A DNA stretch of 64,000 nt from Paraburkholderia panacisoli (GTDB lineage: Bacteria > Pseudomonadota > Gammaproteobacteria > Burkholderiales > Burkholderiaceae), in the NCBI RefSeq assembly GCF_008369935.1, contig NZ_VTUZ01000018.1:112771-176770 (forward strand), written 5' to 3'. The position numbers and the translations under genes were made by a program. Each line of letters opens with the position of its first letter. The first letter of the stretch is position 1. The notes under the pieces are model-generated. The model ran no database searches. It was not told the origin of the DNA and saw only the letters and a list, made by a program, of their open reading frames with translations. Below are positions 35,317 through 45,115 of the stretch, piece by piece.

Positions 35317-36318
35317 CTACGACACATACGCGTGCGCGACGTTGATCAATTGCACGCGATTGCGCACGTTGAACAACTGCCGCAAGCGGCGCAGGTGATA
35401 GTCGACGTTATGCGGCGAGAGCCCGAGGAAGTACGCGATCTCCTTGTCCCGCTGACCCTGCACGACCGCCTTCAGCACCGCGTGCTGCAACTCGCTCAAC
35501 GCGACGCGCTGCTGCTGCGCGGGCGCGATGCCGATCACGCTTTTCGCATGCGTCCAGATGAACTCGTGGATCGTGTGCGCGAACATCAGCGTTTCCGCGA
35601 CGATCGATTCGGTCATCCAGCGCGGGTTGCCGATCTCCGAGTTGAAGCACAGGCTCGCGCTCAGCTCCGGCTCGGGCAGCGGCATCCGCGTGAGAATCCC
35701 GCTTTTGCGGCCGGTCGTCTCCAGCATGTCGATCAGGCCGCCCAGCCGTTCGCTGCGCATTTGCGCGCGCGGCAACTCGGCGCGCATGTCGGCGGTGTTC
35801 CACAGCAACGGCATGCCGGTCGGCGACGCCAGCGTGACGCGCGGGTCCAGCTCGAAATAGCGCTCGCGGAAATAGCGCGTGAGCCAGCTCTGCGACTCGT
35901 AGCTGCTCAGCACGAACATTGTCTTGTGATGGGACGACGTGCGCGTGGCCGAGTAGCTGAACGAGTCGAAGCCAAGCTGCCTGATGCGCCGCCGCACGAA
36001 TTCGATGCGGTCCTGCGCGCTGCCGAAACGCCCCAGCGGACTGATGACCGGCGCGGATCGCCGCGCGGCGGGCGACGGCGTGCCGATCTCTTCCTCGGTG
36101 AAGAGGGTGAGAAATCCAGTGGGCGCGGCACCGGTTGCGGTGCGGGTCGATGCTCTCGATGCTTCGGCCGCGTGGGCCGATTTCACGGGTTGCCGCGTGC
36201 CGGCCGGGTAGGCCGGTTGTGCGGACCCCGCGGGGTTGCATGCTGCCGACGCGTGCCCGGCTTCGCCTTGCGGCGAGCCGGTCAGCCAATGCGGCAGCGT
36301 ATCGCATTCGTGTTCCAT
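35317..36318 (-). CDS. LuxR-family regulator with autoinducer-binding domain (LuxR solo)
   Basis: This 333-residue protein has a disordered N-terminus of about 100 residues, an autoinducer-binding-type domain and a C-terminal LuxR helix-turn-helix (LSELQHAVLKAVVQGQRDKE and LGLSPHNVDYHLRRL). The residues that normally contact acyl-homoserine lactone are recognisable: W and Y in SWLTRYFRERYFELDP, the D-P pair, and a later W in PLLWNTADM. No luxI-type synthase is in the window, so it is a LuxR solo. The long N-terminal extension is unusual for the family. It diverges from the AraC gene; start 36318 has a GGAG further upstream. Confidence 0.87.
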   Translation of the reverse strand: MEHECDTLPHWLTGSPQGEAGHASAACNPAGSAQPAYPAGTRQPVKSAHAAEASRASTRTATGAAPTGFLTLFTEEEIGTPSPAARRSAPVISPLGRFGSAQDRIEFVRRRIRQLGFDSFSYSATRTSSHHKTMFVLSSYESQSWLTRYFRERYFELDPRVTLASPTGMPLLWNTADMRAELPRAQMRSERLGGLIDMLETTGRKSGILTRMPLPEPELSASLCFNSEIGNPRWMTESIVAETLMFAHTIHEFIWTHAKSVIGIAPAQQQRVALSELQHAVLKAVVQGQRDKEIAYFLGLSPHNVDYHLRRLRQLFNVRNRVQLINVAHAYVS

Positions 36319-36490
36319 GAAACGGTAGCTCCGGCGTTCGAAACGCGTGAAAGACGACAACCTGAATGATTAGCTATTTCCGAAAATTACGGTAGCCGGT
36401 TCCTTGCTATCATTTTCGCGATCTTGCGCTGACCGCGAACCGGCAATGCGGGTGTGGCGGGGTTTCTCCTTGCATACGCACCTCCTGGGA

Positions 36491-37411
36491 ATGGACGTGA
36501 TGGCACGAATTCCGAAGCTGACAACGACGCTCGCCTACGACCGCTACATGGCGGGCCAACGACTCGTGTCGAGCGTGGACCGTGCGTGGCGGCACCTCGT
36601 GCTGCGCGCGTATCTCGAACCGGCCGAGCAGGAACTGCTGGAAGCGCCCGGCCTGCAGGACCTCACGCTGATGACGCTCGCGAGCGGCGCCGAGCACCTC
36701 GAACGCAATCTGCACGGGCGCTGGGAAAGCGCCGATCTGCGCGTGGGCGACGTGTGGTTCGTGCCGCCCGCGCCGATCTCGTGGCGCTGGCATTCGATCA
36801 GCGACGAGCCGCTGTCAACCGTTCATTTGCACCTCGAGCGCAGCCTGATCGACAGCGTCGCCGCGCAGATGGAACTCGGCGGCTCGCACGAATTGTCGCT
36901 CGGCGACGCAATGCAGTTTCACGATCCGCTGATCGCCGCGATGCTCGGCGCGTTGCATCGCGCGGCCGGCGATCCTGCCGATTCGCGTTTGTACGTCGAT
37001 GCGCTGGTGCACGCGCTCGCCGCGCATCTGCTGCAGCATTATTCGCGCGGGCGCGAGGCGTCCGGCCGGCTGCTCGCGCCGCCCGAACAGCTGGTGCCGC
37101 GCCGCATTCGCCGCGTGACCGACTATATCCGCGCCAACCTTGCCGCCGATCTGACGATCGACGAACTGGCCGGGCACGCCGGATTAAGCAGTTTTCATTT
37201 TGCGCGGGTGTTTCGCCGCGAGACTGGCGAGCCGCCGCATCAGTTCGTCACGCGCTTGCGGCTGGAGGAAGCGGCGAGGCTGCTGCGCGCCACCGATCAG
37301 ACCGTGTTGCACATTGCGATTGCGGTTGGTTTCGAAAGTGCCAGTCATTTCTCCGTGCAGTTCAAGCGTGGCTATGGCGTGACGCCGCTCGCTTACCGGC
37401 TGCGCGGCTAA
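36491..37411 (+). CDS. AraC-family regulator
   Basis: This regulator of about 306 residues has an N-terminal cupin-like half and a C-terminal AraC DNA-binding domain with DLTIDELAGHAGLSSFHFARVF and DQTVLHIAIAVGFESASHFS. ATGs at 36491 and 36500 are both usable; the longer reading from 36404 adds residues atypical of the family. It is divergent from the LuxR solo, so the two share a promoter region of about 170 bp. The ligand and targets are not evident. Confidence 0.85.
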   Translation: MDVMARIPKLTTTLAYDRYMAGQRLVSSVDRAWRHLVLRAYLEPAEQELLEAPGLQDLTLMTLASGAEHLERNLHGRWESADLRVGDVWFVPPAPISWRWHSISDEPLSTVHLHLERSLIDSVAAQMELGGSHELSLGDAMQFHDPLIAAMLGALHRAAGDPADSRLYVDALVHALAAHLLQHYSRGREASGRLLAPPEQLVPRRIRRVTDYIRANLAADLTIDELAGHAGLSSFHFARVFRRETGEPPHQFVTRLRLEEAARLLRATDQTVLHIAIAVGFESASHFSVQFKRGYGVTPLAYRLRG

Positions 37412-37852
37412 CGCGCGGCGGATCGCGCAAGTGCTGTTGAGGCCGCCATTGGCGATCGCAGTGGCGGAAGTGGCCGGATGCATGCCGCGTTTGCCGTGCT
37501 CGCAGTTTTTGCCGCTTTGTGCTGCTTTGATCGTCCGGCGGTGTTGCCGCGCCGCCGTGCTACCTTCTGACGGGAATCACGCACTTTGCGCAGTGTGCTG
37601 CGCATTGCGCGGCTTGCAAACTACGAACTTTCGTGGCGACTATCCGGCAAGACCTGGCATGGCTATAGCGCGCGGGCCTTTGCGACGCTTTCAAGGTGCG
37701 CGGCGGGCTGCGCTCCAACTGGCCTGAGCGCATCGAAAGCAACTGTATCTGTCGAAGCCTTGCGCCGGACGACAGAATGATGCCCGCATGGCCTTGGCCC
37801 AGCCCGCGTCTGACCGACCTTTCCATTCACCCGTCACACTGGATATCTTGCG
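37412..37852. other. Intergenic region, nothing recognised
   Basis: This 440-bp stretch between the AraC gene and the DUF3830 gene has open frames on both strands but none with a ribosome-binding site or family-like sequence. I see no terminator hairpin with a T-run. Confidence 0.4.
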
Positions 37853-38278
37853 ATGACCCGACTTCGAATCACCTCCTGCGGCCACGTCTTCACTGCCGAA
37901 ACCCATCCCGACGCGCCGCACACCGTGGCCGCGTTCCTGAAGCTTTTGCCGTACCGCCAGAAGATTATCCACGTGCGCTGGAGCGGTGAAGGCTGCTGGG
38001 TCCCGCTCGGCGACTTCAAGCTGGAAAATGACGGCGTGGCGGTAGGCTTCGAGAATCACACGAGCCACCCGTCGGTCGGCGACATTCTGTTCTACCCGGG
38101 CGGCTACAGCGAGACCGAGATCATTCTTGCGTACGGCTCCTGCTGCTTCGCGAGCAAGATGGGGCAACTGGCGGGCAACCATTTCCTGACCGTCGTCGAA
38201 GGCCGCGACAAGCTGCGCGAACTCGGCACCAAGGTGCTGTGGGAAGGCGCGCAGGACGTGCTGTTCGAGAAGCTCTGA
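37853..38278 (+). CDS. DUF3830-family protein
   Basis: This 141-residue soluble protein matches DUF3830, a cyclophilin-like fold family: FLKLLPYRQKIIHVRWSGEG and the segment HPSVGDILFYPGGYSETEIILAYG are characteristic. It has no signal peptide. Members are often near amidases or transporters of amino-acid-like compounds, but no biochemical role is established. Here the nearest amidase is 2.6 kb away, so the link is weak. The ATG at 37853 follows TATCTTGCG without a strong ribosome-binding site. Confidence 0.8.
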   Translation: MTRLRITSCGHVFTAETHPDAPHTVAAFLKLLPYRQKIIHVRWSGEGCWVPLGDFKLENDGVAVGFENHTSHPSVGDILFYPGGYSETEIILAYGSCCFASKMGQLAGNHFLTVVEGRDKLRELGTKVLWEGAQDVLFEKL

Positions 38279-38464
38279 GCGGCGCGCGCCGCGCGCGTCC
38301 CAAAGCCTGGTTAATTCTCGGCCGGCAAATCGCGCATACTGGAGCGCAAGCGCGGCGTGTGAAGCGTCCGCGATCTGCCTCCCCGCGCGGTTTGCAGCGA
38401 TGCACTCGCGTTGCGTATGGAGCGGCACACTCTTTTCGCCGCGCTGCGGCGTCAGGTCTCCTAC

Positions 38465-39685
38465 ATGACGGACTCGCACATCTCTCCGCTGAGCGCTTTC
38501 GCCGCACAGTTGCGTTCACAGCAGGTCGATTTGACCGAGCGCTGGATGAAGGCCGTCTTTCACGACGCAGAACTGACCGAATCCGACCGGCTGACTTACG
38601 AGCAGCTGGCCGATCACATCCCGAACATCCTCGACGAAATTTGCGCAGCGCTGGAGCAGCAGGACCTCGACTCCGTGGAGAGCGCGATGGAGCGCGACGC
38701 GCGGCTGCACGGCAAATTGCGCTGGAAGCAGGGTTACCGGATCGACGAACTGGTGCGCGAACTCGATCTGTTTCGCCAGATGCTGAGCGGCACGATCGTC
38801 GAGTTCAGCGAAGCCCGGCCGTATTTCACGCGGCGCCACGAGGAGCGGGCGCGGCATTTCATCGACGAAGCCGTCGGGTTCGTCACGCTCACGTCGATCC
38901 GCGAGGTCGTCACCGAACGCGATCGCAAGATCGACGATTACACCGGACGGCTCGAGCGCGCCAATCATGAACTGACGCTCAAGCAACGGCTGGTGGCCGA
39001 ACTATACGAATCGCGGATGCAGATCACGCGCAGTGTCGTGCACGATCTGCGCAACTTCCTCAATGTGTTTTCGATGGCGCTGCAGCTGATCAGCCGCGCG
39101 CCGTCCAAGGTCGAGACGGCGCTCGCGCTGGCGAGGCGCCAGACCACCGATATGAAGACGCTGGTCGACGAGCTGGTCGAATACTCGGTCGTGCTCGGCG
39201 ACAGCAGTCCGCTCACGCTGGAGCGTTTCGCGCTGCGCGAACTGTTCGATGAACTGGTGATCTCGTGCGAGGCCGCCATCGAAGCGAAAGGGCTGCGTCT
39301 TCAGACGGCGTTCGACAGCGCGCTCGACGAGGTCGTGTCCAACCGGCTGAAGCTCAAGCAGGTGGCGCTCAACCTGCTCACCAACGCGGCGAAATATACG
39401 CGGGCGGGCCGGATCGAACTGGCGATGACCGCGCTGGAGAACGATTGCTGGCAGTTGCGCGTATCGGATACCGGCGTGGGTATCGGCGAGTCCGACCGGG
39501 AGCGCGTGTTCAAGGAATTCGAGCGCGCCACTCACGAAGATATTCCGGGCGCGGGTTTGGGGCTCGCGATCGTCACGGAGTTGTGCCGGGTGCTCGAAGG
39601 CGAGATCCGTTTCGATTCGCGGGAAGGCGAGGGGACGGTGTTCGAGATTACGTTTCCGATGCGCCTCGAGGCGGCGGGCTCGTAA
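38465..39685 (+). CDS. Cytosolic sensor histidine kinase with RsbRD-like N-domain
   Basis: This protein of about 406 residues has no membrane helix. Its N-terminal half resembles the RsbRD_N-type all-helical sensor (LTERWMKAVFHDAELTESDR). A short coiled coil leads to the phospho-acceptor site RSVVHDLRNFLNVF. The ATPase domain has the N box NLLTNAAKYT, G1 VSDTGVGIG and G2 GAGLGLAIV. No response-regulator gene is next to it. The start at 38465 (MTDSHISPL) is preferred over an ATG at 38411. Phosphorelay partner and signal are unknown. Confidence 0.88.
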   Translation: MTDSHISPLSAFAAQLRSQQVDLTERWMKAVFHDAELTESDRLTYEQLADHIPNILDEICAALEQQDLDSVESAMERDARLHGKLRWKQGYRIDELVRELDLFRQMLSGTIVEFSEARPYFTRRHEERARHFIDEAVGFVTLTSIREVVTERDRKIDDYTGRLERANHELTLKQRLVAELYESRMQITRSVVHDLRNFLNVFSMALQLISRAPSKVETALALARRQTTDMKTLVDELVEYSVVLGDSSPLTLERFALRELFDELVISCEAAIEAKGLRLQTAFDSALDEVVSNRLKLKQVALNLLTNAAKYTRAGRIELAMTALENDCWQLRVSDTGVGIGESDRERVFKEFERATHEDIPGAGLGLAIVTELCRVLEGEIRFDSREGEGTVFEITFPMRLEAAGS

Positions 39686-40139
39686 GCCGGGCGCGTCGGC
39701 GGACGCTGCGATTCGGCGTGTAGATCCGGCTCGTGGCTCATGGCTCGTGTCTCGCGTGAGCTGATCTGATTCGTTTTGTTCTCCGTGTCACGCCTCTTTG
39801 CGGATCGCGGGCTTGGCTTGCGCTCTGTCTTTCGCGCGCTATGAATCTGAAAAGAGCTTAAAACGGCCTGTGAAATATGGGCTGGCATAAGACGATTCCC
39901 GCGACATCGCCGTAGCCTCCGAAATGCACTATACCGTTTAGCCTATGAGAGCTTGTTTGTAGCTCTTTTAGGAGTTTTCGTATTTCCTTTTTTGGTCCCG
40001 TTGAAGACACTGTCCACATCGCTTTTGCCGGCCAAGTGGAAGCGCGTTGTATTCCTAAGTTTCAGCTTGACCGTGCCAAATATTTAGGAAGCCATAGGAA
40101 AAAACTTGGCGAGTGTGTTTCGATAAAGACTTGGGAGGG
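39686..40139. other. Intergenic leader of the adhesin gene
   Basis: No gene is supported. The second half, from about 39900, is T-rich and likely holds the adhesin promoter and a long leader. I did not find a convincing terminator for the kinase gene. Confidence 0.4.
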
Positions 40140-43100
40140 ATGTTGAACAAGACCTATAAAACCGTATGGAACACCACGACCCGCACCTATGCCGCAGCGT
40201 CCGAACTGGCCGGGCGACGTGGTGCGACAGGCGCGTCGGCGTGCCGGGCGCTGCTGGCCGCCAGTGCCGGCCTGTTGAGCGCATTGGCGTTTTCACAGGC
40301 AGCCCGTGCCGACGATTGCACGTCCCAGGCGCCGAACTGTCTCGACGTCGCGCAGGCGCTGACTGCGCAAACGCCAAGCACGTCCACGGCCGACGCCAAT
40401 GATGCGGCGAGGGACGCCGCGATCGCCAACGCAAGCGTGTTCGCAGGTACGCCGGAAGGTGCCGCCGCGCAGCCGGTCGTGATGCTCGCGGCTGCCGGTA
40501 CCCCGCCGGTGACCGACTACATCGCCGTCAGCCCCAACGTCGTGCAAGGCACCAGCACCAGCGCGTCAAACGATATGAACGCGATGGCGATCGGCCCGGC
40601 GGCGACCGCCGCGAATATCAATGCGCTCGCCATCGGCGCCGAGTCGGGCGCGGCTAGCAGGAGTTCAACGGCGATCGGCGCCTCGGCGGGCGCGCTGTCA
40701 CCCTACTCGACGGTCGTCGGTGCGGCGGCCACGGTCGGTGTCATGGCGGACAACTCGGTTTCGATCGGCTACAACTCCCGCTCGATCGGACTCAATAGCG
40801 CGGCGCTCGGCGCGTTTGCCTACGCCGGGGCGGCCGGCGGGCTGGCGATCGGCTACAACGCGTTCATCGCAAGCGGCGGGGCGAATGGGCTGGCGCTGGG
40901 TTCGAATGCCACGGCCAGCGCGGCGGGCTCGGTGGCGTTAGGCGGCGATTCGGTCGCGGATCGCGCGAACGTAGTGTCGTTGGGCAACAGCACGCAGAGC
41001 CGGCAGATCGCCTATGTCGCCGCCGGCACGCAAGCCACCGATGCGGTCAACGTCGGCCAGCTCGCCGGGGTGGCCGACGCGCTCGGCGGCGGCGCGTCGA
41101 TCGACTCGAACGGCGCGGTGGTCGCGCCGTCCTATACCGTTGGCGGCACGACTTACAACGACGTCGGCTCGGCGCTGGCCGCAGCCGCGTCGGAGGGTGT
41201 GCGCGCGAGCGGCGACGCGTTGCGCTACGACAGCGCGCAGCACGACGTCGCGACACTCGGCAACCCGGGCACGCCCGTCAAGCTCCGTAACATCGCCGAC
41301 GGCACGGTGAGCGCCGACAGTTCCGAGGCTGTGACCGGCTCGCAGCTGTATGGCGTCGATCAGGCGGTCACGCAAAATTCGACATCGATTACCGACATCA
41401 CGAACAACCTCAGCAAAATTACCAACGGCACGCTGGGTCTCGTTCAGCAAGACCCGGTCTCGCGCGATCTGCGGGTCGGGAACAGCACGGACGGCACGCA
41501 TGTCGACTTCACCGGTACAGCGGGGCCGCGTGAGCTGCTCGGCGTCGCGGCCGGCACGGCGGCGGGCTCGGCGGTCAATCTGGGGCAACTCAGTCCGGTC
41601 GTCGAATCGCTCGGCGGCGGCGCCGCGATCAATCCGGACGGCACGTTGCACAAGCCTGTCTACAACATCGGCGGCGCCACATATACCGACGTGGGCGCGG
41701 CCCTCGCGGCAGCCGTCACGACCAGTGTTCAGGCCGGCACCGATGCGCTCCAGTACGACTCGCCAGCGCATGACAAAGTCTCGCTGGGCAACGCGGCGGT
41801 GCCGGTCCAGGTCACCAACGTGCGCGACGCCAATCTCACCGCCGGCAGTTCCGACGCGGTCAACGGTGCGCAGCTGTTCAGCACCAATCAGGCGGTCGCG
41901 CAGAATACCAGCAGCATCACGAATCTCGACCAGCGCGTCACCGACAACACCTCGGCGATCACCAATCTCGACTCGCGCACTTCGATCGTGGAAGGGGACG
42001 TGACCAACATCACGAACCAGATCACGAACGGCGAGATCGGCCTCGTCAAGCAGGATCAGACGTCGCGCGATCTCAGCGTCGCCAAAGACACGGATGGCGC
42101 GCGCGTCGATTTCACCGGCACCGCCGGCGCGCGCGAACTCACTGGAATCGCCGCGGGCACGACAGACGCGTCCGCGGTCAATCTCGGCCAGTTCAAACCG
42201 ATGGTGGCTGCCCTCGGCGGCGGCGCGCAGATCAACGCGGACGGCTCGGTGACCGCGCCCACGTATCACGTGCAGGGCGGCACGCAAGCCACGGTCGGCG
42301 ACGCGCTTGGCTCGCTCGACAACGGCCTCAGCACGTTGCAGCAGAACCTGGCGACCGGCGGCATCGGTGTGGTCACGCAAGACCCGGCCTCGCGCGCGAT
42401 CAACGTCGGCGCGACCACGGACGGCTCGCTAGTCAACATGGCCGGCACGGCGGGCAATCGGGTCGTGACCGGGGTCGCGCAGGGCGCGGTCAGTCCGTCA
42501 AGCAGCGACGCGGTCAACGGCTCGCAACTGTATGCGCAAGCGGCGAGCACGGCGGTGGCGCTGGGCGGCGGTGCGACCGTCAATCCGGATGGCACGGTGA
42601 CGGCGCCGTCTTATAACGTGGGCGGCACGGTCGTGAACAACGTAGGCGGTGCGCTCACCAATCTGGATGGCCGTGTCACGCAGAACACCACCGATATCGC
42701 GGGATTGCAAACCACCCTCGGCAACCTCAACGGTGCGGTCGCGAATGCGGTGCAGTACGATACGTCGGCCCATGACAGGATCACGCTCGGCGGCACGGCG
42801 GCGAATGCACCGAAGGTCCAGCTGACCAATCTGAAGGATGGCGAACTATCGCCCACCAGCACCGATGCCGTGACCGGCGCGCAACTCTATAGCACCAACC
42901 AGCAGCTCAGCAACCTCGGCCAGGCCATCAACAACGTTCAAACCACCGGCGACGCATATGTGTCCGTCAAGAGCGCTGGCGATGCGGCGCAGGCGATCGG
43001 CAACGGCTCCGTTGCGATCGGCGGCGGCGCTATAGCGTCGGCGCCGAATTCGGTGGCGCTCGGCGAGGGCTCGGTCGCCGACCAGACCGGCACCGTATCG

Positions 43101-43436
43101 GTGGGCTCGGCGGGCAACGAGCGGCGCGTCACCCATGTCGCCGCAGGTCAGGCGCCCACCGACGCCGTGAACATGCAGCAATTCCAGGGCGGCCTCAGCG
43201 AGGTCGCGCGCAACGCGTATTCGGGCACCGCGTCGGCGATCGCGCTGACGATGGTCCCGGAGGTCGATGCGACGAAGAACCTCGCGCTCGGAGTCGCGAC
43301 CGCCGGGTACAAGGGCTATCAGGCGGTGGCCGTCGCCTTGTCCGCGCGCGTCACGCAGAATCTGAAGGTGAAAGTCGGCGCGGGCATCAGCTCGGCCACG
43401 ACGACGGTCGGCGCCGGCGCGGCGTATCAGTGGTAG
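40140..43436 (+). CDS. Trimeric autotransporter adhesin (YadA/Hia type)
   Basis: This protein of about 1098 residues has an extended signal peptide region (NKTYKTVWNTTTRTYAAASE) and a hydrophobic core ending near AARA. The head (about residues 130-290) has YadA-head repeats such as NALAIGAESG and SVSIGYNS. A neck with TDAVNVGQL leads to a stalk of long repeats. The C-terminal 70 residues form the YadA membrane anchor ending in AAYQW with a terminal aromatic residue. A TTG at 40143 would give the canonical MNKTYK start with better ribosome-binding-site spacing than the ATG at 40140. The protein would form a surface trimer for adhesion. Confidence 0.93.
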   Translation: MLNKTYKTVWNTTTRTYAAASELAGRRGATGASACRALLAASAGLLSALAFSQAARADDCTSQAPNCLDVAQALTAQTPSTSTADANDAARDAAIANASVFAGTPEGAAAQPVVMLAAAGTPPVTDYIAVSPNVVQGTSTSASNDMNAMAIGPAATAANINALAIGAESGAASRSSTAIGASAGALSPYSTVVGAAATVGVMADNSVSIGYNSRSIGLNSAALGAFAYAGAAGGLAIGYNAFIASGGANGLALGSNATASAAGSVALGGDSVADRANVVSLGNSTQSRQIAYVAAGTQATDAVNVGQLAGVADALGGGASIDSNGAVVAPSYTVGGTTYNDVGSALAAAASEGVRASGDALRYDSAQHDVATLGNPGTPVKLRNIADGTVSADSSEAVTGSQLYGVDQAVTQNSTSITDITNNLSKITNGTLGLVQQDPVSRDLRVGNSTDGTHVDFTGTAGPRELLGVAAGTAAGSAVNLGQLSPVVESLGGGAAINPDGTLHKPVYNIGGATYTDVGAALAAAVTTSVQAGTDALQYDSPAHDKVSLGNAAVPVQVTNVRDANLTAGSSDAVNGAQLFSTNQAVAQNTSSITNLDQRVTDNTSAITNLDSRTSIVEGDVTNITNQITNGEIGLVKQDQTSRDLSVAKDTDGARVDFTGTAGARELTGIAAGTTDASAVNLGQFKPMVAALGGGAQINADGSVTAPTYHVQGGTQATVGDALGSLDNGLSTLQQNLATGGIGVVTQDPASRAINVGATTDGSLVNMAGTAGNRVVTGVAQGAVSPSSSDAVNGSQLYAQAASTAVALGGGATVNPDGTVTAPSYNVGGTVVNNVGGALTNLDGRVTQNTTDIAGLQTTLGNLNGAVANAVQYDTSAHDRITLGGTAANAPKVQLTNLKDGELSPTSTDAVTGAQLYSTNQQLSNLGQAINNVQTTGDAYVSVKSAGDAAQAIGNGSVAIGGGAIASAPNSVALGEGSVADQTGTVSVGSAGNERRVTHVAAGQAPTDAVNMQQFQGGLSEVARNAYSGTASAIALTMVPEVDATKNLALGVATAGYKGYQAVAVALSARVTQNLKVKVGAGISSATTTVGAGAAYQW
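41430..42660 (+). repeat. Long imperfect stalk repeats in the adhesin
   Basis: Three units begin near 41430, 42037 and 42360 with GLVQQDPVSRDL, GLVKQDQTSRDL and GVVTQDPASRAI. Each continues with TDG, FTGTAG or MAGTAG, an AAG-type block, LGGGA and a PxYxVGG segment. The repeats differ by substitutions and spacing, which suggests old duplication with divergence. Confidence 0.75.
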
Positions 43437-43566
43437 CGCAGAGGGGAAGTGCGATGCGCGTGAGCGGCGCGAAGAGGGTGTCGCGAGGGAGGGCATGGGC
43501 GGCGGCGCGTTGCGTACGCGCCGCCAGCACCCCGTCGTCTGAACGCGCGGGGTGCGAAGCCAGCCT

Positions 43567-43701
43567 TTATTTGAACAGCTTCATTGCTTGCGAGATCGTA
43601 TTGACCACGCCCCATGCCAGCGGAATCATCACGTACAGCCAGAAGATTGCGAGCTTCGCCTTGCTGGACTCAGGCGCGGTTTGAATCTGAGCGGTCGACA
43701 T
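43567..43701 (-). CDS. 44-residue MFS transporter small subunit
   Basis: This tiny protein (MSTAQIQTAPESSKAKLAIF, then WLYVMIPLAWGVVNTISQAM) has one membrane helix and a short polar N-terminus. It starts 10 bp after the stop of the OxlT-type carrier on the same strand and has a strong AAGGAGA ribosome-binding site. Small single-helix partners are known to accompany oxalate/formate-type MFS carriers, and this fits by size, position and sequence. It probably assists folding or activity of the carrier. It is below normal gene-finding length. Confidence 0.82.
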   Translation of the reverse strand: MSTAQIQTAPESSKAKLAIFWLYVMIPLAWGVVNTISQAMKLFK

Positions 43702-43711
43702 GCGTATCTCC

Positions 43712-45115
43712 TTAGGCGCCTTTGGCGAGTTGTGCATCGGTCATGTGGTGCTTGTCGTCCACACGCTTGACCAGCAGGTTGCAGACAAAGCCGATCACCA
43801 GCAGCACGGCCATGATGTGAACGGTCATGGTGTAGGCATCCGCTTTGGCGACGCCGTTCGCAACTTCATACGCGCGAATGTAGTTCACCAGCACCGGCCC
43901 GGCGACGCCGGCGGCGGCCCACGCCGTCAGCAGGCGGCCGTGAATGCCGCCGACGAATGCCGTGCCGAACATGTCCGCGAGATAAGCGGGCACGGTGGCG
44001 AAGCCGCCGCCGTACATCGACAGGATCACGCAATAGGCGAGCACGAACAGCGCGATCTGGCCGGACGTCGCGAAACTCGGCACCAAGTAGTACAGCACCG
44101 CGCCGAGCACGAAGAAGACCGAGTAGGTGTTCTTGCGGCCGATCCAGTCCGAAGCCGAGGCCCACACAAAACGGCCGCCCATGTTGAACAACGACAGCAA
44201 ACCGACGAAACCGGCCGCCGCCGCCGCCGTCACCGTGTTCTTGAAGCTCTCCTGAATCATCACCGACGCCTGGCCGAGAATGCCGATGCCGGCCGTCACG
44301 TTGAGAAACAGAACCAGCCAGATCAGATAGAACTGCGGCGTCTTCAACGCCTGATCGATATGCACGTGGTTACGCGAAATCATCTTCTTCTGGGTGGTCG
44401 CGGCGGGCGTCCAGCCGGCCGGCTTCCAGTCGGCGGCCGGCACGCGGATCGCGAGCGCGCCGATCGACATCGAGATGAAGTACGCGATGCCGAGCACGAC
44501 GAAGGTCTCGGCCACGCCGACGCTCGTCGCGCTGCGGAAGTGGTTCATCAGCGCCACCGACAACGGCGCGGCGATCATCGCGCCGCCGCCGAAACCCATG
44601 ATCGCCATGCCGGTTGCCATGCCGCGGCGGTCTGGAAACCAGCGGATCAGCGTCGACACCGGCGACACATACCCCAGGCCGAGCCCGATCCCGCCGATCA
44701 CGCCGTAGCCGAGATAGAGCAGCGCGATCTGATGCAGGTGCACGCCGAGCGCTGAGACCAGGAAGCCGCCGCCGAAGCAGCATGCGGCAGTAAACATCGT
44801 GCGGCGCGGGCCGACGTGTTCGAGCCATTTGCCCGCAAACGCGGCCGACAAACCGAGGAACACGATCGCCAGCGAAAAGATCCAGCCGAGCGCGGTCAGT
44901 GACCAGTCATCGGCGGCGGATTGGGTGATGCCGATCACTTTGGTCAGCGGGCCGTTGAATACGGAGAAGGCATACGCCTGGCCGATACACAGATGGACGG
45001 CAAGGGCTGCGGGCGGGACCATCCAGCGCGAAAAACCCGGTTTCGCAACGGTGGCCTGCTTCGAAAAGAATGGGGCGGAGTCTGGCTTGTCGCCCGGCTC
45101 GGTGATGCTGCTCAT
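43712..45115 (-). CDS. OxlT-type oxalate/formate antiporter family MFS transporter (1)
   Basis: This 467-residue MFS protein belongs to the oxalate:formate antiporter (OFA) family; its first helix region AVHLCIGQAYAFSVFNGPLTKVIG and the later GFGGGAMIAAPLSVALMNHF and GGGFATVPAYLADMFG are family blocks. It has 12 helices. Such carriers exchange external oxalate for internal formate. The gene lies 3.4 kb from oxc and precedes a 44-residue partner gene. GGAG lies upstream of the ATG. Other monocarboxylates are possible substrates for OFA proteins. Confidence 0.88.
   Translation of the reverse strand: MSSITEPGDKPDSAPFFSKQATVAKPGFSRWMVPPAALAVHLCIGQAYAFSVFNGPLTKVIGITQSAADDWSLTALGWIFSLAIVFLGLSAAFAGKWLEHVGPRRTMFTAACCFGGGFLVSALGVHLHQIALLYLGYGVIGGIGLGLGYVSPVSTLIRWFPDRRGMATGMAIMGFGGGAMIAAPLSVALMNHFRSATSVGVAETFVVLGIAYFISMSIGALAIRVPAADWKPAGWTPAATTQKKMISRNHVHIDQALKTPQFYLIWLVLFLNVTAGIGILGQASVMIQESFKNTVTAAAAAGFVGLLSLFNMGGRFVWASASDWIGRKNTYSVFFVLGAVLYYLVPSFATSGQIALFVLAYCVILSMYGGGFATVPAYLADMFGTAFVGGIHGRLLTAWAAAGVAGPVLVNYIRAYEVANGVAKADAYTMTVHIMAVLLVIGFVCNLLVKRVDDKHHMTDAQLAKGA

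Noticed and set aside
40938..42380. A 480-codon minus-strand frame inside the adhesin gene
   Set aside because: The sense frame has clear head, neck and stalk repeats; the antisense product merely mirrors the repeats and has no start signal.
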